This document shows positions 26,471 through 35,067 of a DNA stretch of 64,000 bases, piece after piece. How positions within the stretch are numbered: the stretch's first letter is position 1; each line of letters begins with the position of its first letter. Source of the DNA: VRUE01 sp044867645. GTDB taxonomy: Bacteria; Actinomycetota; Thermoleophilia; Solirubrobacterales; 70-9. Location: positions 62,001 to 126,000 of the forward strand of contig JBIOVI010000041.1 in the NCBI GenBank assembly GCA_044867645.1. The letters are read 5' to 3'. The notes below the pieces were generated by a model that saw only the letters and a list, made by a program, of their open reading frames with translations, made no database searches and was not told the origin of the DNA. Made by a program: the position numbers and the translations under genes.

Positions 26471-28012
26471 CTACTTCAAGCCGACGATCAGCTTGGCGGT
26501 GGCCAGGTCGTCCTGGCTGGCCGAGGCGAGGGCGAGGAAGCGGATGTTCTTCAGGTACTTCTTCGCCTCCTCGAAGCCGTCGTCCGAGCTGGGGACGAGC
26601 GAGTCGGCCAGCCGCAGCGCGGCGGGGCCGTCGGCGAAGCCGCTGATCGGGGTGTCGCCCAGCGAGGAAACGGCTTCGTCGTAAGCGGGGTTCTCGGAGA
26701 GCGTCTTGCCCGATTCCGACGCAAGGGCGGTCAACGTCGCCGGCAGCCCGTAACCGATCGCGATCCGCCCTTGCCTGGCGGCCACAACAAGCGGCTTGGG
26801 ACCCAAGTCCTCGCTGCGCACGGAGAAACCGCTGTACTTGCCGCTCAAAGCAGTCACTCCTGCCACGTTTACGCTGCGCAGCAACAGGCCGATGTTGGCG
26901 ATCGTGTTCGTCGCCCGCGAGCCCTCCGTGGTCAGGACCAGTGCGCCGCCGAGACTGCTCTCGCTGTCGCCGGTCGCGAACAGGCCCGCGTCTCGCAACG
27001 CGCTGGCGAAGCCTTCCAGGTCGATGCCGGCTTCCTTCAATCCCTTCTTCAGCTGGTTCGGTGGAACGCTGTCGGGGATTCCTTCCCTGTCGATGGTGTC
27101 GATCGCTTCCTTCAGCTGCTCGCCGAAACCGGAGACGGCAAGGCCGACAAAGGCGTTACCCGGCAGCGAGCCGAGCAGCTCGGAAGCGTCGCCGTTCGGC
27201 GCTCGCTCCCCGCCCAGATCGCTGCTCAGCTCGACCTCGACCTGGTTGGAGCCGGGCACGACACTGGCCACCGCCGTCGCCTCGCTCGGGTCGATGCCGG
27301 CGTTCTGAAGGATCTGGCGAGCCTGGGGAGCGATCTCGTCTCCCGACTGGTCGATCAGTGCGCCAACGTCGACGTAGACGTCGGCGAAGCTACCGTCGGA
27401 GGCCGCCGAGATCGCTTGCTCGAATCGATCTTCGCCGGCCAGCGCGTCTCCCTGCGAAGCATCGATGGCGGCCTTGAAGGTCGGCTTCTCGCCGATGACG
27501 AGGAAGTCGCCGATGACGCCGACCGCGTTGTCCTCCGCGCCGCCGACTTTGTAGTCGACCCCTTCGTAGGAGGCGTCTTCGTAGGGCTCGTTGCTCGCTG
27601 CGGCCTGGCTGTCGATGAATGCCTGTGTGGCCTCGGTGTCAGTGGACTGGACGATGATGAGTGGGTCCGCGAGATCGCCGTCTTCGAGCTTCTCGGACGC
27701 AACCGCGCCTCTCTCGCCGAGCCAGGGCTCGATTTCCTTTTCGTAGTCGAACGGTTCACCGTCGTCACGGGCCGAGCTTTCGAGCTCGGAGACGACGAAG
27801 TCGCCCAGGTTGTCGACGCCGGCGATCTTCTCGGTGACCGCGTCGACGCTTGACTTGAGCTCTCCGGTGGGCCGCAAGGTGCCTTCGACGAAGACCACCG
27901 ACCCAGGCGGCGCGAGGTCGGCCATGTCGGAGCCCGAAGAGCTACCGCCGCAGCCGCCCAGACCGAGAAGCGCACCGAGCAGGACGGTGGGCAGGACGAG
28001 ACGAGCCTTCAT
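26471..28012 (-). CDS. DUF3352-type lipoprotein
   Basis: A protein of about 513 residues with a signal peptide and lipobox (GALLGLGGC). The mature part is a long acidic region with LAPPGSVVFVEGTLRP at the start and a repeated alpha/beta pattern, which fits the DUF3352 family of surface lipoproteins. Function is unknown. The start at 28012 (MKARLVLPTV) gives a normal signal peptide, and an upstream start at 28033 would add seven residues. It lies downstream of glmS on the same strand and its stop is only 3 bp from the fic stop. Confidence 0.8.
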   Translation of the reverse strand: MKARLVLPTVLLGALLGLGGCGGSSSGSDMADLAPPGSVVFVEGTLRPTGELKSSVDAVTEKIAGVDNLGDFVVSELESSARDDGEPFDYEKEIEPWLGERGAVASEKLEDGDLADPLIIVQSTDTEATQAFIDSQAAASNEPYEDASYEGVDYKVGGAEDNAVGVIGDFLVIGEKPTFKAAIDASQGDALAGEDRFEQAISAASDGSFADVYVDVGALIDQSGDEIAPQARQILQNAGIDPSEATAVASVVPGSNQVEVELSSDLGGERAPNGDASELLGSLPGNAFVGLAVSGFGEQLKEAIDTIDREGIPDSVPPNQLKKGLKEAGIDLEGFASALRDAGLFATGDSESSLGGALVLTTEGSRATNTIANIGLLLRSVNVAGVTALSGKYSGFSVRSEDLGPKPLVVAARQGRIAIGYGLPATLTALASESGKTLSENPAYDEAVSSLGDTPISGFADGPAALRLADSLVPSSDDGFEEAKKYLKNIRFLALASASQDDLATAKLIVGLK

Positions 28013-28037
28013 CGCGGCGGGCATCCTACTCACGTCG

Positions 28038-29894
28038 CTACTCGACCGTGACCGTCTTGGCCAGATTACGGGGCTGGTCGACGTTGAGGCCGCGGGCGCG
28101 GGCGATGTCGTAGGCGAGCAGTTGAAGCGGCAGGATCGCGACGATCGGCTGCAGGATCCAATCGGTGTGGGCGACCTCGATCGTCTGGTCGGCTACCCCG
28201 CCGACCCGCTCGCCCCCGCCGGTCGCAATCGCGATCGTCTGGGCGCCTCGAGCACGCACCTCTTCGATGTTGGACAGCACCTTGTCGAGAACGGGGCTCT
28301 CGGTGGCGACGCAGACGACCGGAGTCGACTCGTCGAGCAGAGCGATCGGGCCGTGCTTCATCTCCCCCGCCGCGTAGGCGTCGGTCGGGATGTAGGAGAT
28401 CTCCTTCAGCTTCAGCGCCCCCTCGAGGCAGACGGGAAGGCCGATGTGGCGACCCAGGTAGAGGAAGAACTCCCGTTCCGAGTACGCAGCCGAGACGGCG
28501 CGCACGTGCTCCTCGCTCTCCGCCAGGGTCTCCTCGATCTTCGAGGGAAGGTGCTTCAGCTCGGCGACCAGCTCCGCCAGCCGCTCCGCTGAAAGCGTCC
28601 CCCGCAACTCCGCCAGCCGCAGCCCGATCAGATACATCGCGGCGCCCTGGGCGACGAAGGTCTTGGTCGCGGCGACGCTGACCTCCATTCCGGCGCGGGT
28701 GTAGAGGACGGCGTCGGCGTCGCGGGTCGCCTGGCTGCCCATCACGTTGGTGATCGAGAGCACCTTGGCGCCGCGCTCGCGGGCCAACCGCATCGCCGCC
28801 AGCGTGTCGGCGGTCTCGCCGGACTGGGTGATGCCGATCACCAGATCGCCCGCTCCCACCACCGGATTGCGGTAGCGGTACTCGGAGGCGATATCCATCT
28901 CCACCGGAACCCGGGCCCATTCCTCGATCGCGTAGCGACCCAGTAGACCAGCGTGGTAGGAGGTGCCGCAGGCGACGATCACGATCCGCTTCAGATCGCG
29001 CAGGTACTCGTCGTCGAGGTCGACCTCGGAGAGATCGACGCCGTCGTCACCCGGCAGGCGGTCGGCGATGGTTTCGGCGACCGCGTCGGCCTGTTCGTGG
29101 ATCTCCTTCAGCATGAAGGTCTCATAGCCGCCCTTCTCGGCGGCGGCCTCATCCCAGGTGATCTCTTCCGGCTGGCGCTCGACCGGCCCTCCATCGGCGT
29201 CGGTGATGCTCACCCCCGAGGCATTGATCGTCACCACCTCGTCGTTTTCGATCGCGACCGCGGTTCGAGTCTCGGCGAGAAAGGCGGGAATGGCCGAGGC
29301 GAGGAAGCTCTCGCCATCGCCGACGCCGGCGACCAGCGGGCACTCCTTGCGCGCGCCGACCAGCAGCCCTGGCTGGTCGACGTGCATGGCGACGAAGGCG
29401 TAGTGGCCGCGCAGCTCGGCGTAGGCAGCGCGGACGGCGGCGGCGAGATCGCCCTCGTAGTGGCTGGCGATCAGGTGAGCGACGACCTCAGCGTCGGTTT
29501 CGGAGCTGAACTCCTGCCCCTCGGACTCGAGCCGGGCCCGCAGCCGGGCGTGGTTCTCGACGATGCCGTTGAGCACGATGTGGACGCGATCCGAGCTGTC
29601 GCTGTGGGGATGCGCGTTCTCCTCGGTGACACGGCCGTGGGTGGCCCAGCGAGTATGGGCAACACCCGTGGTCGCCGGCGGTGCCACGACCGCGAGACCG
29701 CCTCCATCGGCGTGCTCCTCCATCGCGGCGCGCAGGTTTGCGAGATTGCCCACAGCGCGCACGCTGTCGACCCGCCCGTCCTCGATCACGGAGACGCCAG
29801 CCGAGTCATAGCCTCGGTACTCGAGCTTTTCGAGTCCGGCGACGAGGAGGTCGCGACAGGGGCGGCCCCCGACATATCCGACGATTCCGCACAT
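28038..29894 (-). CDS. glmS: Glucosamine-6-phosphate synthase
   Basis: A 618-residue enzyme that makes glucosamine-6-phosphate from fructose-6-phosphate and glutamine. The N-terminal glutaminase domain begins MCGIVGYVGGRPC with catalytic Cys2 and contains RGYDSAGV and THGRVTEENAHPH. Two SIS domains follow, with GTSYHAG, SQSGETADTLAAM and the terminal NLAKTVTVE that closes the active site. GlmS and glmM are adjacent, giving the first two steps of UDP-GlcNAc synthesis for the cell wall. No glmS ribozyme is seen in the 31-bp gap to glmM. Confidence 0.97.
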   Translation of the reverse strand: MCGIVGYVGGRPCRDLLVAGLEKLEYRGYDSAGVSVIEDGRVDSVRAVGNLANLRAAMEEHADGGGLAVVAPPATTGVAHTRWATHGRVTEENAHPHSDSSDRVHIVLNGIVENHARLRARLESEGQEFSSETDAEVVAHLIASHYEGDLAAAVRAAYAELRGHYAFVAMHVDQPGLLVGARKECPLVAGVGDGESFLASAIPAFLAETRTAVAIENDEVVTINASGVSITDADGGPVERQPEEITWDEAAAEKGGYETFMLKEIHEQADAVAETIADRLPGDDGVDLSEVDLDDEYLRDLKRIVIVACGTSYHAGLLGRYAIEEWARVPVEMDIASEYRYRNPVVGAGDLVIGITQSGETADTLAAMRLARERGAKVLSITNVMGSQATRDADAVLYTRAGMEVSVAATKTFVAQGAAMYLIGLRLAELRGTLSAERLAELVAELKHLPSKIEETLAESEEHVRAVSAAYSEREFFLYLGRHIGLPVCLEGALKLKEISYIPTDAYAAGEMKHGPIALLDESTPVVCVATESPVLDKVLSNIEEVRARGAQTIAIATGGGERVGGVADQTIEVAHTDWILQPIVAILPLQLLAYDIARARGLNVDQPRNLAKTVTVE

Positions 29895-29925
29895 TGGAGG
29901 CCGTTAAGAGTAGACGCGTGCCCGC

Positions 29926-31239
29926 TCAGCCCAGCTCTTGGCGGACGACATCGACAAGCCGCTTGCAAACCGCCTCGGCCTCATCGGTGCTCGGCGCCTC
30001 GACCATCACCCGCACTAGTGGCTCGGTGCCGGAGGGGCGCAGGAGGACACGGCCGCGGCCCTCCAGCTCGACACCCTCGCGCTCGACCGCCTCCCAGACC
30101 GCGGCGGCGCCGGCGAGCGCCTCGCGGTCGGCCACCTCGACGTTGACGAGTATCTGCGGCAGCTTCTCCATCGCCTCGACCGTGGCCAGGTCGCGCCCCC
30201 CCAGCTCGCGCATCGTCATCAGCGCCGCGGCGATCCCGTCGCCGGTCGCCGCGAAGTGCATGTCGATGATGTGCCCCGACTGCTCGCCGCCCAGCGCCCA
30301 CTCGCGGCGCCACAGCTCCTCGAGGACATAGCGGTCGCCGACGTTGGCGACGGCGACCTCGATCCCAGCCTCCTCCATCGCCTGGTGGAAGCCGTAGTTG
30401 CTCATCACGGTCACGGCGACGCCGCCGTCGAGCTCGCCGCGAGCGGCCATGCCCCTTGCCAGCAGGGCGATCAGCTCATCGCCGTCGTGGGCCCGGCCGC
30501 CACCGTCGACCGCGAGCACCCGATCGCCGTCGCCGTCGAAGGCAAAGCCGATCGCCGCCCCGCAGGCGGCGACATGCTCGGCCAGGTTGCCGAGGTGAGT
30601 GGAGCCACAGCCGTCGTTGATGTTGCGGCCGTCGGGCTCGGCGGCGATCGCCTCGACCTCGGCACCGAGCCGTTCGAAAATCGCCGGGGCGACCCGGTGG
30701 GTTGCGCCGTTGGCGCAGTCGAGCGCGACCTTGACGCCCGAGAGGTCGAGCGGGAAGGCGGCCTCGAGCGCACGCAGGTAGTCCTCGACGCCACCTTCCA
30801 GCTCGCGAACGTGGCCTGGAGCGACGGGATCCGAGCCGGCCTCGAGCAGAGCCTCGATCCGGGCCTCAGCCTCGTCGCGGAGCTTCGTCCCGTTGCGACT
30901 GAAGAACTTGATGCCGTTGTCCCGGTAGGGGTTGTGGGAGGCGGAGACGACCACGGCGAGGTCGAGCCCGAGGCGACGGAGGAGGACGGCGGCCGCCGGC
31001 GTGGGCAACACCCCACCGAGCAGCGCGTCCCCCCCCGCCGCCGCGATCCCGGCGGCAAGGGCCGCTTCCAGCATCGGTCCCGACTCGCGCGTATCCCTGA
31101 CGATCAGCACCTGTGGCCGCTCGGCCGGTAGCGAAGCGGTCGCCGCACGGCCCAGCGAGAGGGCCAGCTCGGCCGTGAGGAACGTCCCGGCCTCTCCTCG
31201 GACCCCGTCGGTTCCGAAGAGCTTGCGCTCCGGCGTCAT
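29926..31239 (-). CDS. glmM: Phosphoglucosamine mutase
   Basis: A 437-residue enzyme that interconverts glucosamine-6-phosphate and glucosamine-1-phosphate. The active-site phosphoserine is in VVSASHNPYRDNGIKFF (about residues 91-107), metal binding is in FAFDGDGDRVLAVD, and sugar and phosphate loops are ALGGEQSGHIID and LLRPSGTEPLVRVMVE. The ATG at 31239 (MTPERKLFGTDGVRG) is the standard start. It follows rpsI on the same strand with a 13-bp gap, as in many Gram-positives, so rplM-rpsI-glmM-glmS may form one transcript. Confidence 0.96.
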   Translation of the reverse strand: MTPERKLFGTDGVRGEAGTFLTAELALSLGRAATASLPAERPQVLIVRDTRESGPMLEAALAAGIAAAGGDALLGGVLPTPAAAVLLRRLGLDLAVVVSASHNPYRDNGIKFFSRNGTKLRDEAEARIEALLEAGSDPVAPGHVRELEGGVEDYLRALEAAFPLDLSGVKVALDCANGATHRVAPAIFERLGAEVEAIAAEPDGRNINDGCGSTHLGNLAEHVAACGAAIGFAFDGDGDRVLAVDGGGRAHDGDELIALLARGMAARGELDGGVAVTVMSNYGFHQAMEEAGIEVAVANVGDRYVLEELWRREWALGGEQSGHIIDMHFAATGDGIAAALMTMRELGGRDLATVEAMEKLPQILVNVEVADREALAGAAAVWEAVEREGVELEGRGRVLLRPSGTEPLVRVMVEAPSTDEAEAVCKRLVDVVRQELG

Positions 31240-31252
31240 TTCGTCGACCCCC

Positions 31253-32182
31253 TCAGCGCTTCGAGAACTGCGGCCGCTTGCGGGCCTTCTTGAGCCCCGC
31301 CTTGCGCCGCTCCTTGGCGCGCGCATCGCGGGTCAGGAAGCCCCGTCGCTTCAACTCGCCGCGCAGCTCCGGGTCGACCTCGGTCAGGGCGCGGGCAATA
31401 CCGTGGCGGACAGCGCCGGCCTGGCCGCTGATCCCGCCTCCGTGAACACGGACGCGGACGTCGACGCTGCTTTCGTAGCCGGTCGTGGCAAGCGGTTGAC
31501 GGGCAGTGGTCTGATGCAGGGGACGCGGGAAGAACTCCTCGATCGGGCGCCCGTTGACCTCGATCTTGCCGCTGCCGGGCAGCAGGGTTACGCGGGCAAT
31601 CGCGTTCTTGCGTTTACCGGTCGCCAGGTAGCGGGAGTCGCTCTCCATCTTGGCGGGAGCCCGACTCGTCGCCTGGCCCTCCTCCTCCGAGTCGGCGGTA
31701 AGCGCCGCCTCGCGCCGAGCTTTCTCCTCTTCCTCCGCCTCGCGCCGCGCCTGCTCCTCGGCGCTGAGCGGCCGCTCGTCCGACTCAACCGCAATCGGCT
31801 CCAGATCGGCCCCGGGAATTGCGTCCTTCTTCTTCTCCTCAATCTTGGGCTCTTTCGCAGGCGCCTCGCGCTCCGCCCCCTGCTCAGCAGCAGGAGTGGC
31901 ATCGGACTCCTCTTCTTCAGCCACAGGAGCCTCGGTGGACTCCTCCGCAGGCGCATCGTCCTGCTCAGCTACAGGGGCCTCGGCAGACTCCTCCTCGGAC
32001 GTCTCGTCCTGAGCCTCAGACGCCTCACCCGCGGGTGGCGTGGGGGTGGGCTCTTCGCCCGCAGCCTGCGAGGACGAGGAGTCCTCCCCCGCGACAGGAC
32101 CCGCGGCTGAGGCCTCTGAACCCTCGGCCGGAGTGCCGTCGGCCTGCTCGGAAATCTCGTCGCGCTTCTCGTCGTCTGCCAT
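31253..32182 (-). CDS. rpsI: Ribosomal protein S9 with a ~180-residue acidic N-terminal extension
   Basis: A 309-residue protein. Residues about 180-309 are a normal S9 (SRYLATGKRKNAIARVTLLP, GGGISGQAGAVRHGIARAL, ending KKARKRPQFSKR). Residues 1-179 are an acidic Ala/Glu/Pro/Ser-rich extension with a predicted charged helix (ARREAEEEEKARREAALTA). Residues about 24-54 (AAGPVAGEDSSSSQAAGEEP) are encoded by a dispersed palindromic repeat. S9 is usually about 130 residues, so this is unusual. The start at 32182 overlaps the rplM stop and nothing suggests a separate gene. The basic S9 tail that contacts the P-site tRNA is intact. Confidence 0.93.
   Translation of the reverse strand: MADDEKRDEISEQADGTPAEGSEASAAGPVAGEDSSSSQAAGEEPTPTPPAGEASEAQDETSEEESAEAPVAEQDDAPAEESTEAPVAEEEESDATPAAEQGAEREAPAKEPKIEEKKKDAIPGADLEPIAVESDERPLSAEEQARREAEEEEKARREAALTADSEEEGQATSRAPAKMESDSRYLATGKRKNAIARVTLLPGSGKIEVNGRPIEEFFPRPLHQTTARQPLATTGYESSVDVRVRVHGGGISGQAGAVRHGIARALTEVDPELRGELKRRGFLTRDARAKERRKAGLKKARKRPQFSKR
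32022..32113. repeat. Dispersed palindromic repeat, copy 2 (in rpsI)
   Basis: A 92-bp imperfect palindrome with end arms GCCTCACCCGCGGG and CCCGCGGCTGAGGC. It shares the core GCGGGTCCTGTCGC (on the minus strand) and the CCACGCCACCCGCGG end with copy 1. Inner arms GGGGGTGGGCTC and GAGTCCTCCCCC pair at 10 of 12 positions. It reads in frame in the acidic extension of S9 and encodes a peptide closely related to the one that copy 3 would encode (AGPVAG, SSSQAAGE, PTPPAG). Confidence 0.85.
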
Positions 32183-32613
32183 CAAGTGGTCTCCATCGGC
32201 TGTGGTTTCTGCGCCGCATGAGGGTGATCCGGGCCGGCATAGACCTTGAGCTTGGTCAGCTGCTTGCGAGCGAGACGATTGCGGGGAAGCATCCCCTTCA
32301 CCGCCTTGCGGATCACCTCCTCCGGGCGTCGGTCGAGCATCTCGGCCAGGGTGCGGGACTTGATCCCCCCCGGGTAGCCGCTGTGGCGCCAGTAGCGCTT
32401 CTGCTCCAGCTTTTTGCCGGTGACCCGGATTTTCTCGGCGTTGACGACGACGACGAAGTCGCCGGTGTCGACGTGCGGGGTGTACTCGGGCTTGCGCTTG
32501 CCCCGCAGCGCGTCGGCGATCCGGGTCGCCAACCGGCCCAGGGTCTGGCCCTCGGCATCGACGACGTACCAGTCTCGCTGGCGGTCGGCGGAGGTGGCAA
32601 CGTAGGTCTTCAT
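32182..32613 (-). CDS. rplM: Ribosomal protein L13
   Basis: A 143-residue L13: KTYVATSADRQRDWYVVDAE, GDFVVVVNAEKIRVTGKK, HSGYPGGIKSRTLAEML and GMLPRNRLARKQLTKLKVYA are all diagnostic. The ATG at 32613 is the normal start. The stop overlaps the start of rpsI, the usual L13-S9 pair. It is divergent from the riboswitch-controlled peptidase gene. Confidence 0.97.
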   Translation of the reverse strand: MKTYVATSADRQRDWYVVDAEGQTLGRLATRIADALRGKRKPEYTPHVDTGDFVVVVNAEKIRVTGKKLEQKRYWRHSGYPGGIKSRTLAEMLDRRPEEVIRKAVKGMLPRNRLARKQLTKLKVYAGPDHPHAAQKPQPMETT

Positions 32614-32689
32614 CGTGCAAAAACCGCGCGGGTCGCCCAGCGCGGCCGGCGGATCATAGCCGTCCCAGCGTTCTGGCGGCAAAGGTCCT

Positions 32690-32695
32690 TATACT
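32690..32695 (+). promoter_or_regulatory. Probable -10 element for the riboswitch transcript
   Basis: TATACT at 32690-32695 lies a few bases before the first conserved base of the c-di-AMP riboswitch, so transcription would begin close to the aptamer's 5' edge. A convincing -35 is not seen at 17 bp, so the assignment rests on spacing to the aptamer. Confidence 0.45.
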
Positions 32696-32699
32696 GCCG

Positions 32700-32850
32700 C
32701 GCCAGCAATAGCCGAATCCCGCCTGGGCCACCGGGCGGGAGCGGAGGAACCGCAGGGACCGTTGCAGGTCCCAGGGGCGAATCGGACGAAGAACGATCCG
32801 TAGCGCATCTCTTTCAGCGCGAGCCCGACAGCTAACTCCGCAGGCGAACG
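32700..32850 (+). ncRNA. Cyclic di-AMP riboswitch (ydaO/yuaA type)
   Basis: The leader of the M23 peptidase gene carries the ydaO aptamer landmarks in order: AGCCGAATCCCGCC, GGGCGGGAGCGGAGGAACC, a variable GC stem, CAGGGGCGAATC, CGTAGCGCATCTCTTTCAG and GAGCCCGACAGCTAACTCCG followed by CAGGCG. This RNA binds cyclic di-AMP, usually as an OFF switch for wall hydrolases and osmolyte transporters. In actinobacteria it often precedes cell-wall peptidases, as here. The gene start at 32864 follows directly, so control could act at transcription elongation or at the ribosome binding site. Confidence 0.92.
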
Positions 32851-32863
32851 AAAGAGAGGGCAC

Positions 32864-33826
32864 GTGTCACGCAGTGCTTGGCTAGCTGGATTTACCTTGA
32901 CGATCGCCATGGGGGTGGTGCTGGCGGGCATCGTCGCGGCTGTTTCGTCGGCGGCGACCGGTGGCGCTCCAACCCCGGCCGGCAGCGTTGCGCCCCCGTC
33001 CAGTCCCAGTGGTGTCCCCGACCCCGCGCCGAGCGCCGGCCCGACGCTGACCCTGACCTCGGCCACCACTTCCCCGCGCAAGTCCTTCTACTACGGCGTT
33101 CGCAACCCGCGCCTCACCTACTCGATCGCCAGCGGCCAGCCGCAGAACGACCTCCGCATCGACGTCGTCAACTCGATCGGCGAAACGGTGAAGAGCTTCT
33201 ACCGCAACGACATCGCGCCGAACGCCCCGGACAGCATCCAGTGGGACGGTACGACCGGCGAGAACCGCGCTGCCCCGAACGGCCACTACGCCTTCAGGAT
33301 CCTGCCGCAAAGCGGCGGACCGGCGGCTCGCCGACCCTCGAGGCGGTCGAGGCCGGCTGGCTCATCCTCGGTGGGGCCGCTCAGCCTTAGCTTCGAGCTC
33401 TACGGATACGCCTTTCCGATCCTCGGCGCTCACGACTTCGGCAGCGCCGGTGGGCGCTTCGGTGCCGGCCGCTCCGGTCACACTCACGAGGGCCAGGACG
33501 TGATGGCCGATTGTGGCACGCCACTGGTCGCCGCTCGCGGCGGTCGGGTCCAGTACTCGGGGTACCAGGGCGCCGCTGGCAACTACGTGATCATCGACGG
33601 CAAGGGCACCGGCTACGACATGGGTTACATGCACCTGCTCGAACCCTCGCCGCTGCAGGCCGGGATGACTGTCCGCACTGGAGAACCGATCGGCCTGGTC
33701 GGCCAGACCGGGGACGCGACCGCCTGCCATCTCCACTTCGAGCTCTGGACGGCGCCCGGTTGGTATGAGGGGGGCAGCCCGATCGACCCGCTGCCATACC
33801 TCCAGAAGTGGGACAGCTACTCCTGA
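32864..33826 (+). CDS. Secreted M23 (LytM-type) peptidase
   Basis: A 320-residue protein with an N-terminal signal or anchor (WLAGFTLTIAMGVVLAGIVA), a Pro/Ser-rich linker, a FlgD-like Ig region (RIDVVNSIGETVKSFYRNDI, GTTGENRAAPNGHYAFRI) and a C-terminal LytM domain. Zinc ligands are in HEGQDVMA (H..D) and HLHFELW (HxH). It should cleave peptidoglycan peptide bridges outside the membrane. The GTG at 32864 follows a GAGAGGG ribosome binding site. Expression is under the c-di-AMP riboswitch, linking wall hydrolysis to c-di-AMP. Confidence 0.93.
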   Translation: MSRSAWLAGFTLTIAMGVVLAGIVAAVSSAATGGAPTPAGSVAPPSSPSGVPDPAPSAGPTLTLTSATTSPRKSFYYGVRNPRLTYSIASGQPQNDLRIDVVNSIGETVKSFYRNDIAPNAPDSIQWDGTTGENRAAPNGHYAFRILPQSGGPAARRPSRRSRPAGSSSVGPLSLSFELYGYAFPILGAHDFGSAGGRFGAGRSGHTHEGQDVMADCGTPLVAARGGRVQYSGYQGAAGNYVIIDGKGTGYDMGYMHLLEPSPLQAGMTVRTGEPIGLVGQTGDATACHLHFELWTAPGWYEGGSPIDPLPYLQKWDSYS

Positions 33827-33836
33827 GATCCTGTTC

Positions 33837-33863
33837 TTGAGAACGAGTCTCATTATCTGATAC
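33837..33863 (+). promoter_or_regulatory. Fur/Zur-type operator over a promoter
   Basis: TGAGAACGAGTCTCA (33838-33852) is a 15-bp palindrome with 5-bp perfect arms, in the 7-1-7 layout of Fur-family boxes, followed by TTATC. A TGATAC -10-like hexamer lies at 33858-33863, so repressor binding would block RNA polymerase. The site precedes a Fur-family gene and a ZIP transporter, implying autoregulation in response to zinc or a related metal. Confidence 0.7.
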
Positions 33864-33864
33864 G

Positions 33865-34290
33865 GTGCCGGCCGTGAATTGGGCCGAGCAAGCAATGCAG
33901 CGTCTCGACGAAGCCGGCTACCGCAGCGGAGCGGCTCGCCGGGAAGTGATCGAGCTGCTCGCAGCGGAGCGCTGCGCGCTCACCGCGCTCGAGATCGACG
34001 CCCGTCTCAGCGCCGGCCGGGCTAGCGTCTACCGCACCCTGGACCAGCTCGAGCAGCTCCATCTCGCCCAGCGAGTCGAGATAGGCGGTGACGCCGCTGG
34101 CTATGAGCGCGTCGACCCGGATCAGCACCACCACCATCTGGTCTGCGAGCAGTGCGGTCGGCTCGACCCGTTCGCCGATCGCTCGCTGGAGGAGGCGATC
34201 GAGGCGGTCAGCCGCGCTGCCGACTTCGAAGTCGCGGCACACGACGTGGTCCTGCGCGGCCGCTGTCCGGACTGCAAGACGGCGAGCTAG
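33865..34290 (+). CDS. Fur-family metal regulator, probably Zur
   Basis: A 141-residue repressor: a winged helix with SAGRASVYRTLDQLEQLHLA (about 50-70), then the metal-binding dimer domain with DPDQHHHHLVCEQCGRLDPF and the C-terminal CPDCKTAS, giving two CxxC pairs for the structural zinc. The pairing with a ZIP transporter at 34300 and the Fur-type box at 33838 favours a zinc-responsive Zur over an iron Fur. GTG 33865 or GTG 33874 could be the start. The downstream transporter begins 9 bp after the stop. Confidence 0.88.
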   Translation: MPAVNWAEQAMQRLDEAGYRSGAARREVIELLAAERCALTALEIDARLSAGRASVYRTLDQLEQLHLAQRVEIGGDAAGYERVDPDQHHHHLVCEQCGRLDPFADRSLEEAIEAVSRAADFEVAAHDVVLRGRCPDCKTAS

Positions 34291-34299
34291 GGAAGCCAC

Positions 34300-35019
34300 T
34301 TGCCGGCAGTTGCCATACCCCTCGCTGGGCTCACCGTCGTCGCCACCCTGATCGGCGGCTGGGTCGCCCTCAGGCTTGCCCACACCCTGCCGACGGTGAT
34401 CGCTCTCACCGGCGGCATCGTCGTCGCCGTCGCCCTCTTCGACGTGCTGCCGGAGGGGATCGAGCAGGTCGGCGATACCCAGAAGGCCACCGCTCTCGTC
34501 GCCGTCGGCTTCCTCGCCTTTTTCTTCGCCGAGCGGGCGCTGGTGCTGCACCACCGCGACGATCCCGCCGAGGCCCGTGCCCACGAGCGGGTCGGGGTCC
34601 TAGGGGCGCTCGGCCTCTCCGTCCACAGTTTCATCGACGGGCTTGGAATCGGCCTCGCCTTCGGCCTCGACTCGGCGACCGGATTCCTCGTCTTCATCGC
34701 CGTGATCAGCCACGACTTCGCCGACGGGCTCAACACCGTCAGCTTCGTGCTCAGCCAGTCGGGTGACCGCAGGCAGGCGACGAAGTGGCTGCGCATCGAC
34801 GCTATCGCCCCCCTCCTGGGCGCGATCGTCGGCTCGCTCGCCACGGTCTCCGACCAGACCCTCGGCTACATCCTCTGTCTCTACAGCGGCTTCTTCATCT
34901 ACATGGGGGCCACCGACCTGCTGCCCGAGGCCCATGCCCACGCCTCGTGGCGGAAAGTCGGGCTGACCGCATCGGGGTTCGCGCTGATCTTCGCGGTTAC
35001 GCGCGTCGCCGGGGTTTAG
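34300..35019 (+). CDS. ZIP-family metal transporter
   Basis: A 239-residue membrane protein with eight helices. Metal-binding helices IV and V carry SVHSFIDGLGIGLAFG and AVISHDFADGLNTV (HxxxDG and HDFADG), the hallmark of ZIP/ZupT importers. The central loop has HHRDDPAEARAHER, the variable His-rich region. It starts at TTG 34300 after a GGAAG ribosome binding site and is probably cotranscribed with the Zur-like gene, a typical derepressed uptake system. Confidence 0.9.
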   Translation: MPAVAIPLAGLTVVATLIGGWVALRLAHTLPTVIALTGGIVVAVALFDVLPEGIEQVGDTQKATALVAVGFLAFFFAERALVLHHRDDPAEARAHERVGVLGALGLSVHSFIDGLGIGLAFGLDSATGFLVFIAVISHDFADGLNTVSFVLSQSGDRRQATKWLRIDAIAPLLGAIVGSLATVSDQTLGYILCLYSGFFIYMGATDLLPEAHAHASWRKVGLTASGFALIFAVTRVAGV

Positions 35020-35067
35020 TCGGGACCCGAGGAAGCGGCGCAGGCCCGACGGCGATCCCGCGAACTC

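Noticed and set aside
31253..32620. A separate gene in the acidic extension of rpsI
   Set aside because: The frame is continuous with S9, starts at the rplM stop, and no second ribosome binding site is obvious.
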